A DNA stretch of 19,798 nucleotides from an uncultured Collinsella sp. (GCA_902491415.1 CABUHP010000005.1:1-19798); one strand, 5' to 3'. Positions 1-8,006 are shown, numbered from the stretch's first letter. Notes: generated by a model from the letters alone, not told the origin. Made by a program: numbers and translations.

Positions 1-143
1 TCCCCTATGTTAACTTCACTGGCGGCGGCTACAGGGACCTACGTTCTGTAAAAGCGCCGGGCTGATAGTTTGGCCTTTTATTGATAGGAGCCCTTGCTGG
101 TGTGAAGCATGTTCTTTAGATGGGCTTCGGCTGTGTGCTTGGT
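1..143. other. Left-edge stretch, no confident gene
   Basis: No gene can be called with confidence. A plus-strand frame is open from base 3 to a TGA at 63-65 (about 20 codons ending in VKAPG) and could be the tail of a gene entering from the left, but it is too short to recognise. The remainder, from about 66 to the end of the XRE gene at 144, is AT-richer and has no clear hairpin or T-run. The annotation of this stretch depends on sequence outside the window. Confidence 0.25.
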
Positions 144-842
144 TTAGGCAGCGCTGGTTTCTTTGTATTCGAAGACTGGTTCTAGGAGGTCCTCGATGTT
201 GCAGTGGAGGGCTTTTGCTATGGCTCTTACGCTTGTAACCGAAGCTTCATTGATGTTTCTCTGGCGCTGCTCGTCCATTTGGATTGAGCGGAGTGACACA
301 CCCGATTCGTATGCCAGGTCTTGTTGGGTTTTCTTGAGCCTCTTTCTTACTAACGCAAGTTTGGTTTGCCTGGACGCTTTTTTCGCCATATCGCAGACGA
401 GGCGAGCCACGCGTTCCTCCGAGGCTTCGTGCCAGGGGTAGTACAGACTGCGTAGCACATCGAATGGAACGACATACAGCAAATCTTCGAAAGACTCTCC
501 TAGGCGCCACTGAAGGTATGCCAATATCCAGCCTGTCCAATATTCCGGTGTCTTTTCGAATCGGTAGGTTCGATTTGGCATCGGCCTTGATTGATAGCCG
601 GACCTTTCGGCGATAAGTGCGAACAGCTCAACACCAGATTTTCCCGACACTACCCATGCATTGCCGCGCTCAAACTCTCGAGCAACCCCGCTCAGGCAAA
701 AGAGTTCAGCAACTTCCGATCCTTCTGCTCCATAGTCATTGACGGCATAGTCGAAGCAGTCGCCGAGGTTGTTCATTGCATCCTCGAGGTAGTAGACGGG
801 GTATGTCCTACTCGGCCCACAATCCGTTAACTCTTGGATCAT
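144..842 (-). CDS. XRE-family HTH protein, probable antitoxin partner of a DUF3990 toxin
   Basis: This 232-residue protein has an XRE/Cro-type helix-turn-helix at its C-terminus, about residues 161-221, recognisable from the pattern KTQQDLAYESGVSLRSIQ and the closing IEDLL. The N-terminal 150 residues form a separate domain resembling proteins often found beside DUF3990 genes in gut Firmicutes and Actinobacteria (recalled, not searched). The start codon lies inside the 3' end of the DUF3990 gene, a 35-base overlap that implies translational coupling. A DNA-binding protein in this position probably neutralises its partner and represses the operon at the dyad operators at 1509-1553. In the HTH the usual aromatic of the IQxYEQR motif is an aspartate (IQMDEQR), which may alter DNA contacts. 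Codon use is AT-richer than in the housekeeping genes beyond 1585, suggesting acquisition. The antitoxin role is inferred. Confidence 0.75.
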   Translation of the reverse strand: MIQELTDCGPSRTYPVYYLEDAMNNLGDCFDYAVNDYGAEGSEVAELFCLSGVAREFERGNAWVVSGKSGVELFALIAERSGYQSRPMPNRTYRFEKTPEYWTGWILAYLQWRLGESFEDLLYVVPFDVLRSLYYPWHEASEERVARLVCDMAKKASRQTKLALVRKRLKKTQQDLAYESGVSLRSIQMDEQRQRNINEASVTSVRAIAKALHCNIEDLLEPVFEYKETSAA

Positions 843-1491
843 TTAAATCAACCCTCCCTGCCATCAAATCCCTAATGTCGACACCATCAGAGTCAAATCC
901 GTTTACCGTATCCAGGTACTTTCGTCGAGCGTTCTGTTCTCGCTCAAATCGTTTGGGATAAAACTCAGCTCCCGAGGCCTGCTTCCAATCGCGGAACTTA
1001 ATCGCCGAGAACGCACGCTCACTCATAAGCGCATATTGAATGCCCAAATCCCCCAAAAACATAATGCGCTGCAATTGCCTGAGCGAGATCATGCCGTTGA
1101 CGAACTGTCTTGCAAACGAGAAATAGGAATCGTCTGCACGATAGCCTCGAATAACGTCATAGGGAGAAATATCAATCAGGCAGTTATCCAGCAGATAACG
1201 AAGCCCCTCGCGTGCTACTGGCGTTGAAACATTGAACTCTCTGTTATTCGCCAGAATTGCAAGCCAGTTGAGAATCGAGAACTCACCTGATTCCAAATCC
1301 AAAATCGCAAGGCCATCTAAATCAAGCTCATATCGATTGGCAATGCCATCAGACTCGGTCCGACATGCCCACTCCATTGCCATTTCCTCATGCGGTGTGC
1401 AATAAAACCCGCGCCCATAGTCATTGAATTGCCTGCATTTATCCAACGATGGATGCTCGACAACAACCTCCGACCCGTGCCAAAGCTCCAT
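808..1491 (-). CDS. DUF3990 family protein, PARP-like ADP-ribosyltransferase, putative toxin
   Basis: The N-terminus reads LWHGS (His5) and then DYGRGFYCT (residues 24-32). These match the His and Gly-x-Gly-x-Tyr motifs of the PARP/diphtheria-toxin type ADP-ribosyltransferase fold (compare LWHGSR and GKGIYFA in PARP1). A Glu at about residue 158 (LMSERAF) is a candidate for the third catalytic residue. The length is 227 residues, with no signal peptide or membrane segment, so it should act in the cytoplasm, using NAD to modify an unknown target. It is the first gene of a two-gene operon with the XRE protein. The start is supported by AGGAGG six bases before the ATG. The dyad operators at 1509-1553 sit directly upstream. 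I infer a type II toxin-antitoxin system with toxin-first order; a regulatory or phage-defence role is an alternative. Confidence 0.75.
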   Translation of the reverse strand: MELWHGSEVVVEHPSLDKCRQFNDYGRGFYCTPHEEMAMEWACRTESDGIANRYELDLDGLAILDLESGEFSILNWLAILANNREFNVSTPVAREGLRYLLDNCLIDISPYDVIRGYRADDSYFSFARQFVNGMISLRQLQRIMFLGDLGIQYALMSERAFSAIKFRDWKQASGAEFYPKRFEREQNARRKYLDTVNGFDSDGVDIRDLMAGRVDLNDPRVNGLWAE

Positions 1492-1507
1492 ATCGACCTC
1501 CTAAAAA

Positions 1508-1554
1508 ATATCACCCCAGTGATAGTTTACCAATAACTATCACTGGGGTGATAT
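1508..1554. promoter_or_regulatory. Perfect inverted repeat containing two dyad operators
   Basis: Arms of 20 bases at 1508-1527 and 1535-1554 are exact reverse complements around a 7-base spacer. Each arm is itself a dyad: TATCAC-CCCA-GTGATA at 1509-1524 and TATCAC-TGGG-GTGATA at 1538-1553, with centres 29 bases apart. It lies 17 bases upstream of the DUF3990 start, where the promoter should be. This is what is expected of a pair of operators bound cooperatively by the XRE protein for autorepression. The RNA would also fold as a strong hairpin, but there is no T-run on either side. Confidence 0.75.
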
Positions 1555-1584
1555 GAACGGGGGCTTTTGACGGTTTAACCCTGA

Positions 1585-2160
1585 CTAGAGGCAGGCCTCG
1601 GCGATGCGCTTTTTGAGCTCGTCGATACCCACGCCGGTCTGGGAGCTTGTGATGATTACGTTTTCGGCCGGGACGTTGAGCTGCTTTTTGATGGCTGCTG
1701 CTTGGCGGGCCTGCTGGGTACGGCTGAGTTTGTCGGCCTTGGTGAGGCAGACGATAAAGTTGAACTCGTTGCCCTGCAGATAGTCGAGCTTGCTCGGGTC
1801 GTGACGAATATCCACCAGCGACACAACCAGGTTAAAGCTACGCTCCGAGTCGAAGAAGTCGCCGATAAGCTCGGCCCAGCGGTCGCGCTCGGCCTTGGAA
1901 CGACGGGCGAAACCGTAGCCCGGCAGGTCCACAAAATGCACGTCGTCGGCCTCAAAAAAGTTGATGTTGCTCGTCTTGCCCGGCGTGCTCGAAACCTTGA
2001 CCAGGTTCTTGCGGCCAAATAGCTTGTTCATGATGGAGGACTTGCCCACGTTGGAGCGGCCGACGAAGCTCACCTCAGGGCAGGTGGACTCGGGAATCTG
2101 CGAAACCTTGCCGTAACTGGCAACGAACTTGGCAAGCTGATAGTTAATGGAATCGGCCAT
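1585..2160 (-). CDS. engB: Ribosome biogenesis GTP-binding protein EngB/YsxC/YihA
   Basis: A 191-residue TRAFAC-class GTPase needed for large ribosomal subunit assembly. All G motifs are visible: G1 GRSNVGKS (34-41), G2 Thr in STPGKT (59-63), G3 DLPGYG (78-83), G4 TKAD (140-143) and G5 TSSQTG (171-176). The length and the short N-terminus are typical of the family. The ATG at 2160 is preferred because AAGGAG lies five bases before it; a GTG six bases further upstream overlaps that ribosome site. The gene follows mtnN by 38 bases on the same strand and probably shares its transcript. Nothing is unusual. Confidence 0.96.
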   Translation of the reverse strand: MADSINYQLAKFVASYGKVSQIPESTCPEVSFVGRSNVGKSSIMNKLFGRKNLVKVSSTPGKTSNINFFEADDVHFVDLPGYGFARRSKAERDRWAELIGDFFDSERSFNLVVSLVDIRHDPSKLDYLQGNEFNFIVCLTKADKLSRTQQARQAAAIKKQLNVPAENVIITSSQTGVGIDELKKRIAEACL

Positions 2161-2198
2161 GGACACTCCTTGGTCGTAGGTTCTTACAAATAGACGCG

Positions 2199-2939
2199 CT
2201 ATTGCGCAGCGGCAATGCGGCGGACGATATCGAGCGTGATGTCACTTGCGACACGCGCGTACTCGAACAGATCGAACTCGCGCTCGCAAATTGCATCGTA
2301 CGCCTCGTCACAATTATCGCTGATAGCGCGCAACACCAGGCAATCGACACCATTTTTGGTTGCGACATGGGCAATTGCCGCGCCCTCCATGCCGACACAA
2401 TCGGCATGCGTCGCCTCGATAGCGTCGTTGCGCATGGTGGCGCCCGTCACAAAGCGGTTACCCGTGGCAATCGTGCCGACCAGGAACTGCTTGGTGCCCT
2501 CATTCGAAGCGACTGCATTTGTCGAAGCGTCAACAAACCCACGCTCAGCAAGCACGTCGGCGGCAATATCGACCAGCGCGGGCGTCGAGCCAAACTCCTC
2601 GAGCCCCGGTGCGGACTCGGCGATAAGCGCGGTATCGGTATCCAGATAGCGTAGGCGTTTGCCAATGACCACGTCGTCGATATGGAGCTTGGGGTTCAAA
2701 CCGCCCGCAATGCCCGAAAACACAACAGCCTGCGGAGCATACTTGCTAATGAGGTGCTGTGTTGCAGCGGCGGCGTTCACCGTGCCCATGCCCGCCGTTG
2801 TGGCGACAACTGTCAGGCCGTCGAGCTCACCGCTCACAACGGTCAAGCCTGCCTCCCGTGCCTCGCAAACGTCGCTCAGCTCTTCCTTAATCTGCATGAT
2901 CTCTTTTTCGAGCGCACCGATAATCGCAATGGTAGCCAT
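2199..2939 (-). CDS. mtnN: 5'-methylthioadenosine/S-adenosylhomocysteine nucleosidase
   Basis: This 246-residue MtnN/Pfs enzyme hydrolyses methylthioadenosine and S-adenosylhomocysteine to adenine plus a ribosyl sugar, serving methyl-cycle recycling and, where luxS exists, AI-2 synthesis. The family residues are present: Glu13 in IGALEKEI, the phosphorylase-fold stretch FSGIAGGLNP, Glu185 in VGMEGAAIAHVA and the catalytic Asp208 in RAISDNCD. The ATG at 2939 is chosen because GGGGA precedes it by five bases; a TTG 12 bases upstream is open but less likely. engB follows downstream on the same strand. Confidence 0.95.
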   Translation of the reverse strand: MATIAIIGALEKEIMQIKEELSDVCEAREAGLTVVSGELDGLTVVATTAGMGTVNAAAATQHLISKYAPQAVVFSGIAGGLNPKLHIDDVVIGKRLRYLDTDTALIAESAPGLEEFGSTPALVDIAADVLAERGFVDASTNAVASNEGTKQFLVGTIATGNRFVTGATMRNDAIEATHADCVGMEGAAIAHVATKNGVDCLVLRAISDNCDEAYDAICEREFDLFEYARVASDITLDIVRRIAAAQ

Positions 2940-2993
2940 GCCATTCCCCAAACCTATTCGAAATTCTCAACCACGGTATGGTACCAGCATTTT

Positions 2994-3010
2994 GTTTGAC
3001 CTCGTCAAAC
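2994..3010. promoter_or_regulatory. Short perfect palindrome between bla-like gene and mtnN
   Basis: GTTTGAC-ctc-GTCAAAC is a 7-base perfect inverted repeat with a 3-base loop, extendable by three pairs with one wobble. Read on the minus strand it lies just after the stop of the beta-lactamase-like gene and contains TTGACG, which could serve as a -35 for mtnN with TACCAT 19 bases further on. It may be an operator, a weak terminator, or both. No T-run follows. Confidence 0.35.
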
Positions 3011-3017
3011 GAACACG

Positions 3018-4136
3018 CTAAGCCAGTGCAGCTCGCGTATCAAACAGAGCCTTTGCAATCGCGGCCGTAACCTCGCTCGAGCGGTCGCTCCACGGCATCG
3101 ATGTCATGATACCCATGACATGGGTACAGCCATCGATGTCGATAAGGCCCGCATCGCATGTCGAGTAGTAACCATCCTCGCTAATCCAGCCTGCCTTGTT
3201 GCGCACCAAAACCTGCTCGTCCGCAATGCCATCGCGAATAAACGAGCGCGATGTTGATGCCAGAAGGCCCGACAACCACTGTGAAGTCTCGGTATCCATG
3301 CTCAGATACTCGCTCATCTCACGCCATAACCTCGCAGAAGTGCGCGGGCAGTAGGTCGGAAAATCACTCATCGGATTCAGTGCCGTTTCGTCATCAACAC
3401 CCAGATTGGCAATCCAATCCTCATAGCCATCATGGTCAAACGCCGCGCGTAACGCGATAAACGAATCGTTGTCCGAGTTGACGACCGCGGCCTCGATAAG
3501 GTCGCGCACTGTCTGCCAGCCCATGCTGTAACCACCATACGTGGCTAAAGGCCAATCGAGCGACACCTGCCCCGATTCGACCAACATCTCGCAAATATAG
3601 AGTGCATACAGCGCCTTATAACTGCTCGCTCCATACACCTCAACATCGGCGTTATACGTCACGCCCCTATCGCTCGATAGGTCGTAGAACACTACACCCA
3701 CGTCGCCCAGCTCCTGCGCCCGACACAGGGCATCCTGGAGCGAGGCAAGGCTCTCATCCTCCAAGGCAGGAGTCTTGTTATCCACCAACGAGAAGGTCCG
3801 AACGGTATCACCCGAAGGGATATCGTTGAAGTCCGCCTTCGAAAGTCTCGTCTTGAGATCTGCCGTCGACAGAGCTTGATCTGCCGACGCTTTGGACTTT
3901 GAAACCTTCTCGTTTTGCAGCTGTACCGTTGACGCATCTGGGCACCCCGTTCGCTCCGAGGCGTAGGTTTTAACGGTAATTCCGAGGATAATAACCGCCG
4001 ACGTTAGCATCCCAATGGCGGCAATCTTCCTCACGCGGATGCGAGCGCCGGCAAGGCCACGCGAAGACGTGCCCTTCGTCTTATATCTGCTGCCATGCTG
4101 CGGCACATACTCGTCCCGCGATGCGATGTTTCGCAC
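3018..4136 (-). CDS. Membrane-anchored serine beta-lactamase-like (class A fold) protein
   Basis: A 372-residue protein from the chosen start. It has a basic cytoplasmic N-terminus, one membrane helix (about 38-57), a low-complexity linker and an extracytoplasmic domain of the class A beta-lactamase/PBP fold. The active-site motifs are visible: S171-S-Y-K174 (SxxK), S221-D-N (SDN), E250-TALN (the ExxLN omega-loop motif holding the deacylation Glu) and K314-A-G (KTG-box variant). I chose GTG at 4136 because AGGAG lies five bases before it; an ATG at 4175 would add 13 residues but has no ribosome site. The long linker and non-cleaved anchor resemble the cell-wall or housekeeping 'beta-lactamase 2' proteins of Gram-positives more than secreted resistance enzymes. 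Whether it hydrolyses beta-lactams cannot be read from the sequence. Confidence 0.82.
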   Translation of the reverse strand: MRNIASRDEYVPQHGSRYKTKGTSSRGLAGARIRVRKIAAIGMLTSAVIILGITVKTYASERTGCPDASTVQLQNEKVSKSKASADQALSTADLKTRLSKADFNDIPSGDTVRTFSLVDNKTPALEDESLASLQDALCRAQELGDVGVVFYDLSSDRGVTYNADVEVYGASSYKALYALYICEMLVESGQVSLDWPLATYGGYSMGWQTVRDLIEAAVVNSDNDSFIALRAAFDHDGYEDWIANLGVDDETALNPMSDFPTYCPRTSARLWREMSEYLSMDTETSQWLSGLLASTSRSFIRDGIADEQVLVRNKAGWISEDGYYSTCDAGLIDIDGCTHVMGIMTSMPWSDRSSEVTAAIAKALFDTRAALA

Positions 4137-4344
4137 GTGGTCTCCTGACTGCCACCGTTTATATACGAGCAGCATGATACCGAGCAGGCATTTCTTTCCA
4201 AAGATATTCAGCGGCGTTTAAGGTGTCTTTAAAGAAACCACAAGCGTATTTATCCAAATGGCACGATTCTGTTGCGCATCTCACCGCAACCCAGAGAGCA
4301 GTCTTTTTAGGACGGGGCTCTTTAGCAATCAACTAGGTGCCCGG

Positions 4345-4379
4345 GGGCGCTCATTTAAGTCTGTCCCCAATGAGTGCCC
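4345..4379. repeat. REP-like hairpin
   Basis: GGGCGCTCATT (4345-4355) and AATGAGTGCCC (4369-4379) pair over 11 bases with one G-T position around a 13-base loop that contains CTGTCCCC. The element sits 22 bases past the pflA stop, in the 264-base gap before the bla-like gene. The sequence resembles REP/RAYT-type dispersed palindromes that I recall from other genomes, but no second copy exists in this window. It might also act as an imperfect terminator for pflA; there is no T-run. The rest of the gap (4137-4344) shows only AT-rich promoter-like sequence. Confidence 0.45.
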
Positions 4380-4400
4380 TTGGAGAGCGAAAATGGCTCG

Positions 4401-5219
4401 CTAGCCGATGGCGTTTTTGAGTTCCGCGCGGCGCTTTTTCATGCCCGTCATGACGGCGTTGCGCAGCTCGGGCATGCGCGCGGTATCCATCTGGGGCACG
4501 CCCTCAAGCTTATAGGGAATGCCCAGTTGCTCGTACTTGACGACACCCATCGTGTGATACGGCAGCATTTCCAGGCCCACCACGTTGTGCCATGGAGCGA
4601 TGAGACGACCGAGTGCCTCGCACTCCACAACCGTATCGGTAATGCCCGGCACCACCACGTGGCGGATAACGACTTTAATCTTGCGACGCGCAAGCTCATC
4701 GCCAAACGCCAGAATGCGTGCGGGATCGCACCCAGTCAGCTTTTTATGCTCGACCGGGTCGGCATGCTTGATGTCGAGCAGCACCATGTCGGTCTCGTTG
4801 AGAACGGCATCGAACTTCTCGGGGTGGTTGGGATCGAACGCATAGCCGCAGCTGTCCAAGCAGGTATGCACGCGGCCATCGGGGTTGTTGTGCATTGCAC
4901 GGAACAGGTCGGCCAAAAACTCAGGCTGTAGGAGCGGCTCGCCGCCGGACACCGTAATTCCGCCGCTGCGATAGAACTCGTGGTTACTCTGGAACTCATC
5001 CATGAGGTGCTCGACGGTCACCATCGTGCCGCCGTTGACCGACCAGGTATCGGGATTGTGGCAATACGCGCAGCGCATGGGACAGCCCTGAACAAACACC
5101 ACAAAGCGGATGCCGGGTCCGTCGACCGTTCCCATCGTCTCGATCGAATGCACGCGGCCAAGGGCAAACGCAGAGTCCTCGGGACGAGCGTCCACACCCT
5201 CAAGCGTCATTTCTGCCAT
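4401..5219 (-). CDS. pflA: Pyruvate formate-lyase activating enzyme (radical SAM)
   Basis: This 272-residue radical-SAM activase installs the glycyl radical on pyruvate formate-lyase by hydrogen abstraction with a 5'-deoxyadenosyl radical. The cluster motif C46-PMR-C50-AY-C53 (CX3CX2C), the preceding GTVDGPGIRFVVFVQG stretch and the SGGEP motif (91-95) are standard. An ATG at 5219 is chosen; the frame stays open 39 codons upstream, but that extension has no family resemblance. The substrate here should be the separate glycyl-radical subunit encoded at 12463-12715. Unusually, pflA is not next to pflB: degV and a sugar locus lie between. A terminator-like hairpin upstream at 5343-5375 suggests its own promoter. 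Confidence 0.95.
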   Translation of the reverse strand: MAEMTLEGVDARPEDSAFALGRVHSIETMGTVDGPGIRFVVFVQGCPMRCAYCHNPDTWSVNGGTMVTVEHLMDEFQSNHEFYRSGGITVSGGEPLLQPEFLADLFRAMHNNPDGRVHTCLDSCGYAFDPNHPEKFDAVLNETDMVLLDIKHADPVEHKKLTGCDPARILAFGDELARRKIKVVIRHVVVPGITDTVVECEALGRLIAPWHNVVGLEMLPYHTMGVVKYEQLGIPYKLEGVPQMDTARMPELRNAVMTGMKKRRAELKNAIG

Positions 5220-5342
5220 TCGCGCTACCTTGCCTCTCCTTGGATGCAACCAATTAAAATGCCAGAGCCATTCTAGCCCATACGCATGATGGTGAAATGG
5301 TTTAGCGGTCAATTGGGTTGTTCTATTTGACCCCACGCAAGA

Positions 5343-5375
5343 GCGGCGGGAGGGTTATCGCAACCCGCCCGCCGC
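5343..5375 (-). terminator. Terminator-like hairpin after degV
   Basis: GCGGCGGGAGGGTT (5343-5356) pairs with AACCCGCCCGCCGC (5362-5375) with one mismatch around the 5-base loop ATCGC. It starts 32 bases past the degV stop. On the minus strand the stem is followed by TCTTGCG rather than a true T-run, so termination may be partial. Confidence 0.65.
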
Positions 5376-5407
5376 CGTGGCAATAGAATTCGATAGACGC
5401 CAGGCCT

Positions 5408-6268
5408 TTACGCCTTAAGCGTGAGCACCGCGCCGAAAGCAGTTGGGCCGCAGTGGCTCGAGATGACGCCGCCGACCTGAGTCCAGGTAACGTCCTTAAA
5501 GCCAAGATCGTGTGCATAGACTTCCATGTCGTCGCGCAACTCCTCGGAAAGACCCACCGAATACGCCAGGCCAATATGCGAGTAGTCGATCTCGCCCTTC
5601 TCTACCATATGATCAATAAAGGCACGGGCGCACTTAAGCATAGAACCGCGGAACTTCTTGGTCGCCACGAACTTACCACCCGTCACCTCAATGCAGGGCT
5701 TAATCTTGAGCAGATGGGCACCGAGGAATGCCACGTTGGACAAACGACCGCCGGCCTTAAGGAAGGCGAGATCGGTTGGGACAAAGCCCAACAGCACGCG
5801 GTCCATGACGGAATTCGTAAATGCAAAGATCTCGTCGACGGTGGCATCGGGGTGAGCCTCGATGTATTTGGCGGTCTCGACGACAACAAGCGACTGGCCC
5901 ACCGAGACAAAGCGCGTGTCCATGGAGAACACGTAGTCGCGCCCCTGGGCCGCAATCTTGGAGGATTGATGCGAGCAGGTCGTGGCCTCGGAGTACGCAA
6001 GATGCAGAATGGTCGCATCGGGCTGCTCGGCATGGATACGGTCGTACACGTGAGCAAAATCCGCAGGCGCGCAGCCGCTGGTCTTGGGCATTACGCCAAA
6101 CTCGTTGCAGCGCGAATAAATCTCGAGCGGATCGATCGAGCCGTCCTCGACGGTCTCGTCACCAATCGTGACATGCATAGGCACGCGCACGATACCGTAG
6201 CGTTCGCAGAGCTCTGGCGTCACATCCGACCCAGACTCAACCACGATTACGTACTTGCCCATTTTCAT
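5408..6268 (-). CDS. DegV family fatty-acid-binding protein
   Basis: A 286-residue DegV/FakB-like protein. It opens with VIVVESGSDVTPEL, the family's first ligand-binding strand with its Ser-Asp pair, followed by the PMHVTIGDETVEDG segment and the MPKTSGCAP motif. The C-terminal domain contains FLKAGGRLSNVAFLGAHLLKIKPC, a hallmark of the family. Members bind a single fatty acid and, where a FakA kinase exists, present it for phosphorylation and phospholipid synthesis; no kinase gene is visible here. The start is ambiguous among GTG 6271, ATG 6268 and ATG 6262; ATG 6268 has GGG five bases upstream. Most family members have 'VTDS' where this has 'VESGSD', a small variation. Confidence 0.9.
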   Translation of the reverse strand: MKMGKYVIVVESGSDVTPELCERYGIVRVPMHVTIGDETVEDGSIDPLEIYSRCNEFGVMPKTSGCAPADFAHVYDRIHAEQPDATILHLAYSEATTCSHQSSKIAAQGRDYVFSMDTRFVSVGQSLVVVETAKYIEAHPDATVDEIFAFTNSVMDRVLLGFVPTDLAFLKAGGRLSNVAFLGAHLLKIKPCIEVTGGKFVATKKFRGSMLKCARAFIDHMVEKGEIDYSHIGLAYSVGLSEELRDDMEVYAHDLGFKDVTWTQVGGVISSHCGPTAFGAVLTLKA

Positions 6269-6348
6269 CACGACCCATCTCGACGTTGGCTTTTTAATAT
6301 GTGACGCACGTCCACCGTCCTGCTACACAACGGCCTCCAAGCGCCAAA

Positions 6349-6387
6349 GAGACGCCGCCCCTTGCACACAACAAAGGACAGCGTCTC
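6349..6387 (-). terminator. Hairpin after the GH32 (scrB-like) gene
   Basis: GAGACGCCGCCCCTT (6349-6363) and AAAGGACAGCGTCTC (6373-6387) pair over 15 positions, three of them G-T, around a 9-base loop. On the minus strand the stem is followed by TTTGG, giving a weak terminator for the sugar operon. It sits about 150 bases past the scrB-like stop, close to degV, so the 3' untranslated region would be long. Otherwise 6388-6539 shows only a loose palindrome, CCGCA...TGCGG, near 6450-6475. Confidence 0.5.
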
Positions 6388-6539
6388 CCTGGAAAACTCC
6401 GTGCTTATCTAGGATTCTACACGGTTTATTAAGGAGGGTTACTTATTCCGCAAACGGTCGTTATATGCGGTAAGCGGTAGTTGGCCGCGACAACTGCGAC
6501 ACATTCCGTCCAGTAAATCCAATCGTGCTCCACGCACGG

Positions 6540-7982
6540 TTAATGCACGAGGCGGTAGAAATTCATCGATGCCGCACCCTCGGCGTGCAGCTCCATCGCC
6601 GGAACCGCCGGCGAATAGGTACGGCTCGTAAGTGCCGCCTCGCCGCCATTTGCAAAAATCTCGACCATCGTAGTGTCCGAAAGCACGCGTAGGTCGCGAA
6701 GCTCGCCGAGCTCAATCGACCTCTGGTCGCGCCCATAGCCTTCGTCACCCATATCGAGGGTAAGCATCCCGTCCGTATAACGCACAAAGACACCCTTGCG
6801 GATTTCGAGCTCGACCATCTTGGCGCCCTCGCAGGAAACCACAAGATCAAACAGGCGGCCCGGCTCCTCAACGGTTTCACCGCCTGTCGCGCGAACGCAG
6901 TCGCCGCGCATCCTCTCAATCTCGTGCGCCGGCTGCTGGCAGAGCTTACCATCGCGCATGCTCAGCTCTCGCGGCACCGTCAACGCGCACTGCCACCCGC
7001 GCGCCACCGTCGGGTTTTCCGCCGTCGAATCGGGGCAACCCGACCATCCGATCATCAAACGCCGGCCTGCAGCATCCTCAAAGGACTGCGGAGCATAGAA
7101 ATCAAAACCGGCATCGACCATCGGGGGCATGCCCTGCCCGGTGATCTTAAAACTCGGCGCCTCCCAATCGGCCTCGATAGGGAACCACACGCACTGATGC
7201 GGATTGCGGTAACGCCAACCATCGGCAGGCACACCCTGCGGGCAGCAAACGAGAATAAGCTCGCCATCAAGCTCAAACAGATCAGGGCACTCCCACATAA
7301 AGCCAAACTTCTCGCCCAGCTCAATGCGCGTCGCATAGCTCCAGACCCCTAAATCACGCGAAGTATAGACAAGCACGCAGCCACGGTCGTCTTTCGTACG
7401 AGCGCCCAGAACCATGTAGTAGATACCATCGTGCTCAAGGATCTTGGGGTCGCGCACGTGTGTACCGATATCGTCGGGGTAATCGACTGGTCCAACAGCC
7501 ATGCGCTTCTCGCCCAATTCGTCGGGATTCTCGGCAACCATATGAATCTGGTTTTGCTCACGGCCCGTCAACACGTAGTCGTAATCATCGCGGTCAAAAT
7601 GCTTGACGTTGCCGGTATAGAAGTAGTGAATCTTGCCATCACGTACAAAGGCAGAACCAGAATACGCTCCGCTCGAATCCAAATCGGAATCGGGGAACAG
7701 CACGGGGCCGTGATTCTCGTACGTCACAAAATCCTTTGTCGTCAGATGGTTCCAAAGCACTGGACCGCCATGCGCAGCATCGAACGGATCGTATTGATGA
7801 TAGATGTGATACATATCACCAATCTGAACCAAACCGTTGGGGTCGTTGAGCCAGCCAAGCTCAGGCTCCACATGGAACAGAAGCCTATCGGGGTCGGACG
7901 CGATGCGAGCCGCCGTCTCATCCTGTCCGACACGCCACTGCTCATAGTCCGCGCGTGTCACCTTGTTTTTTTGATTTAACAT
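6540..7982 (-). CDS. scrB: GH32 sucrose-6-phosphate hydrolase / beta-fructosidase
   Basis: A 480-residue cytoplasmic glycoside hydrolase family 32 enzyme. The five-bladed propeller signature motifs are intact: WLNDPNG (44-50, nucleophile Asp47), RDP (177-179, transition-state stabiliser) and ECPDLF (from Glu231, acid/base). A beta-sandwich domain fills the C-terminal third. Length and motifs match sucrose-6-phosphate hydrolases, which split PTS-imported sucrose 6-phosphate into glucose 6-phosphate and fructose. It is the last gene of the repressor, GH32-like, PTS, GH32 series, 101 bases after the PTS gene, with a strong hairpin in between. The start at 7982 has no good ribosome-binding site, so expression may depend on the upstream gene. 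No fructokinase gene is in the window. Confidence 0.88.
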   Translation of the reverse strand: MLNQKNKVTRADYEQWRVGQDETAARIASDPDRLLFHVEPELGWLNDPNGLVQIGDMYHIYHQYDPFDAAHGGPVLWNHLTTKDFVTYENHGPVLFPDSDLDSSGAYSGSAFVRDGKIHYFYTGNVKHFDRDDYDYVLTGREQNQIHMVAENPDELGEKRMAVGPVDYPDDIGTHVRDPKILEHDGIYYMVLGARTKDDRGCVLVYTSRDLGVWSYATRIELGEKFGFMWECPDLFELDGELILVCCPQGVPADGWRYRNPHQCVWFPIEADWEAPSFKITGQGMPPMVDAGFDFYAPQSFEDAAGRRLMIGWSGCPDSTAENPTVARGWQCALTVPRELSMRDGKLCQQPAHEIERMRGDCVRATGGETVEEPGRLFDLVVSCEGAKMVELEIRKGVFVRYTDGMLTLDMGDEGYGRDQRSIELGELRDLRVLSDTTMVEIFANGGEAALTSRTYSPAVPAMELHAEGAASMNFYRLVH

Positions 7983-8006
7983 CGCCGTTGACTTTCTCGT
8001 CTATGG

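Noticed and set aside
2144..3021. Several overlapping plus-strand open frames opposite mtnN
   Set aside because: Shadows of mtnN, which has its catalytic Glu and Asp residues in place on the minus strand.
5453..6304. Open frame antisense to degV
   Set aside because: The DegV reading has family motifs in the correct frame; the antisense has none.
6430..6475. Plus-strand AAGGAGGG before an ATT in the degV-scrB gap
   Set aside because: No ATG, GTG or TTG at a usable distance, and the frame after it ends within 12 codons.
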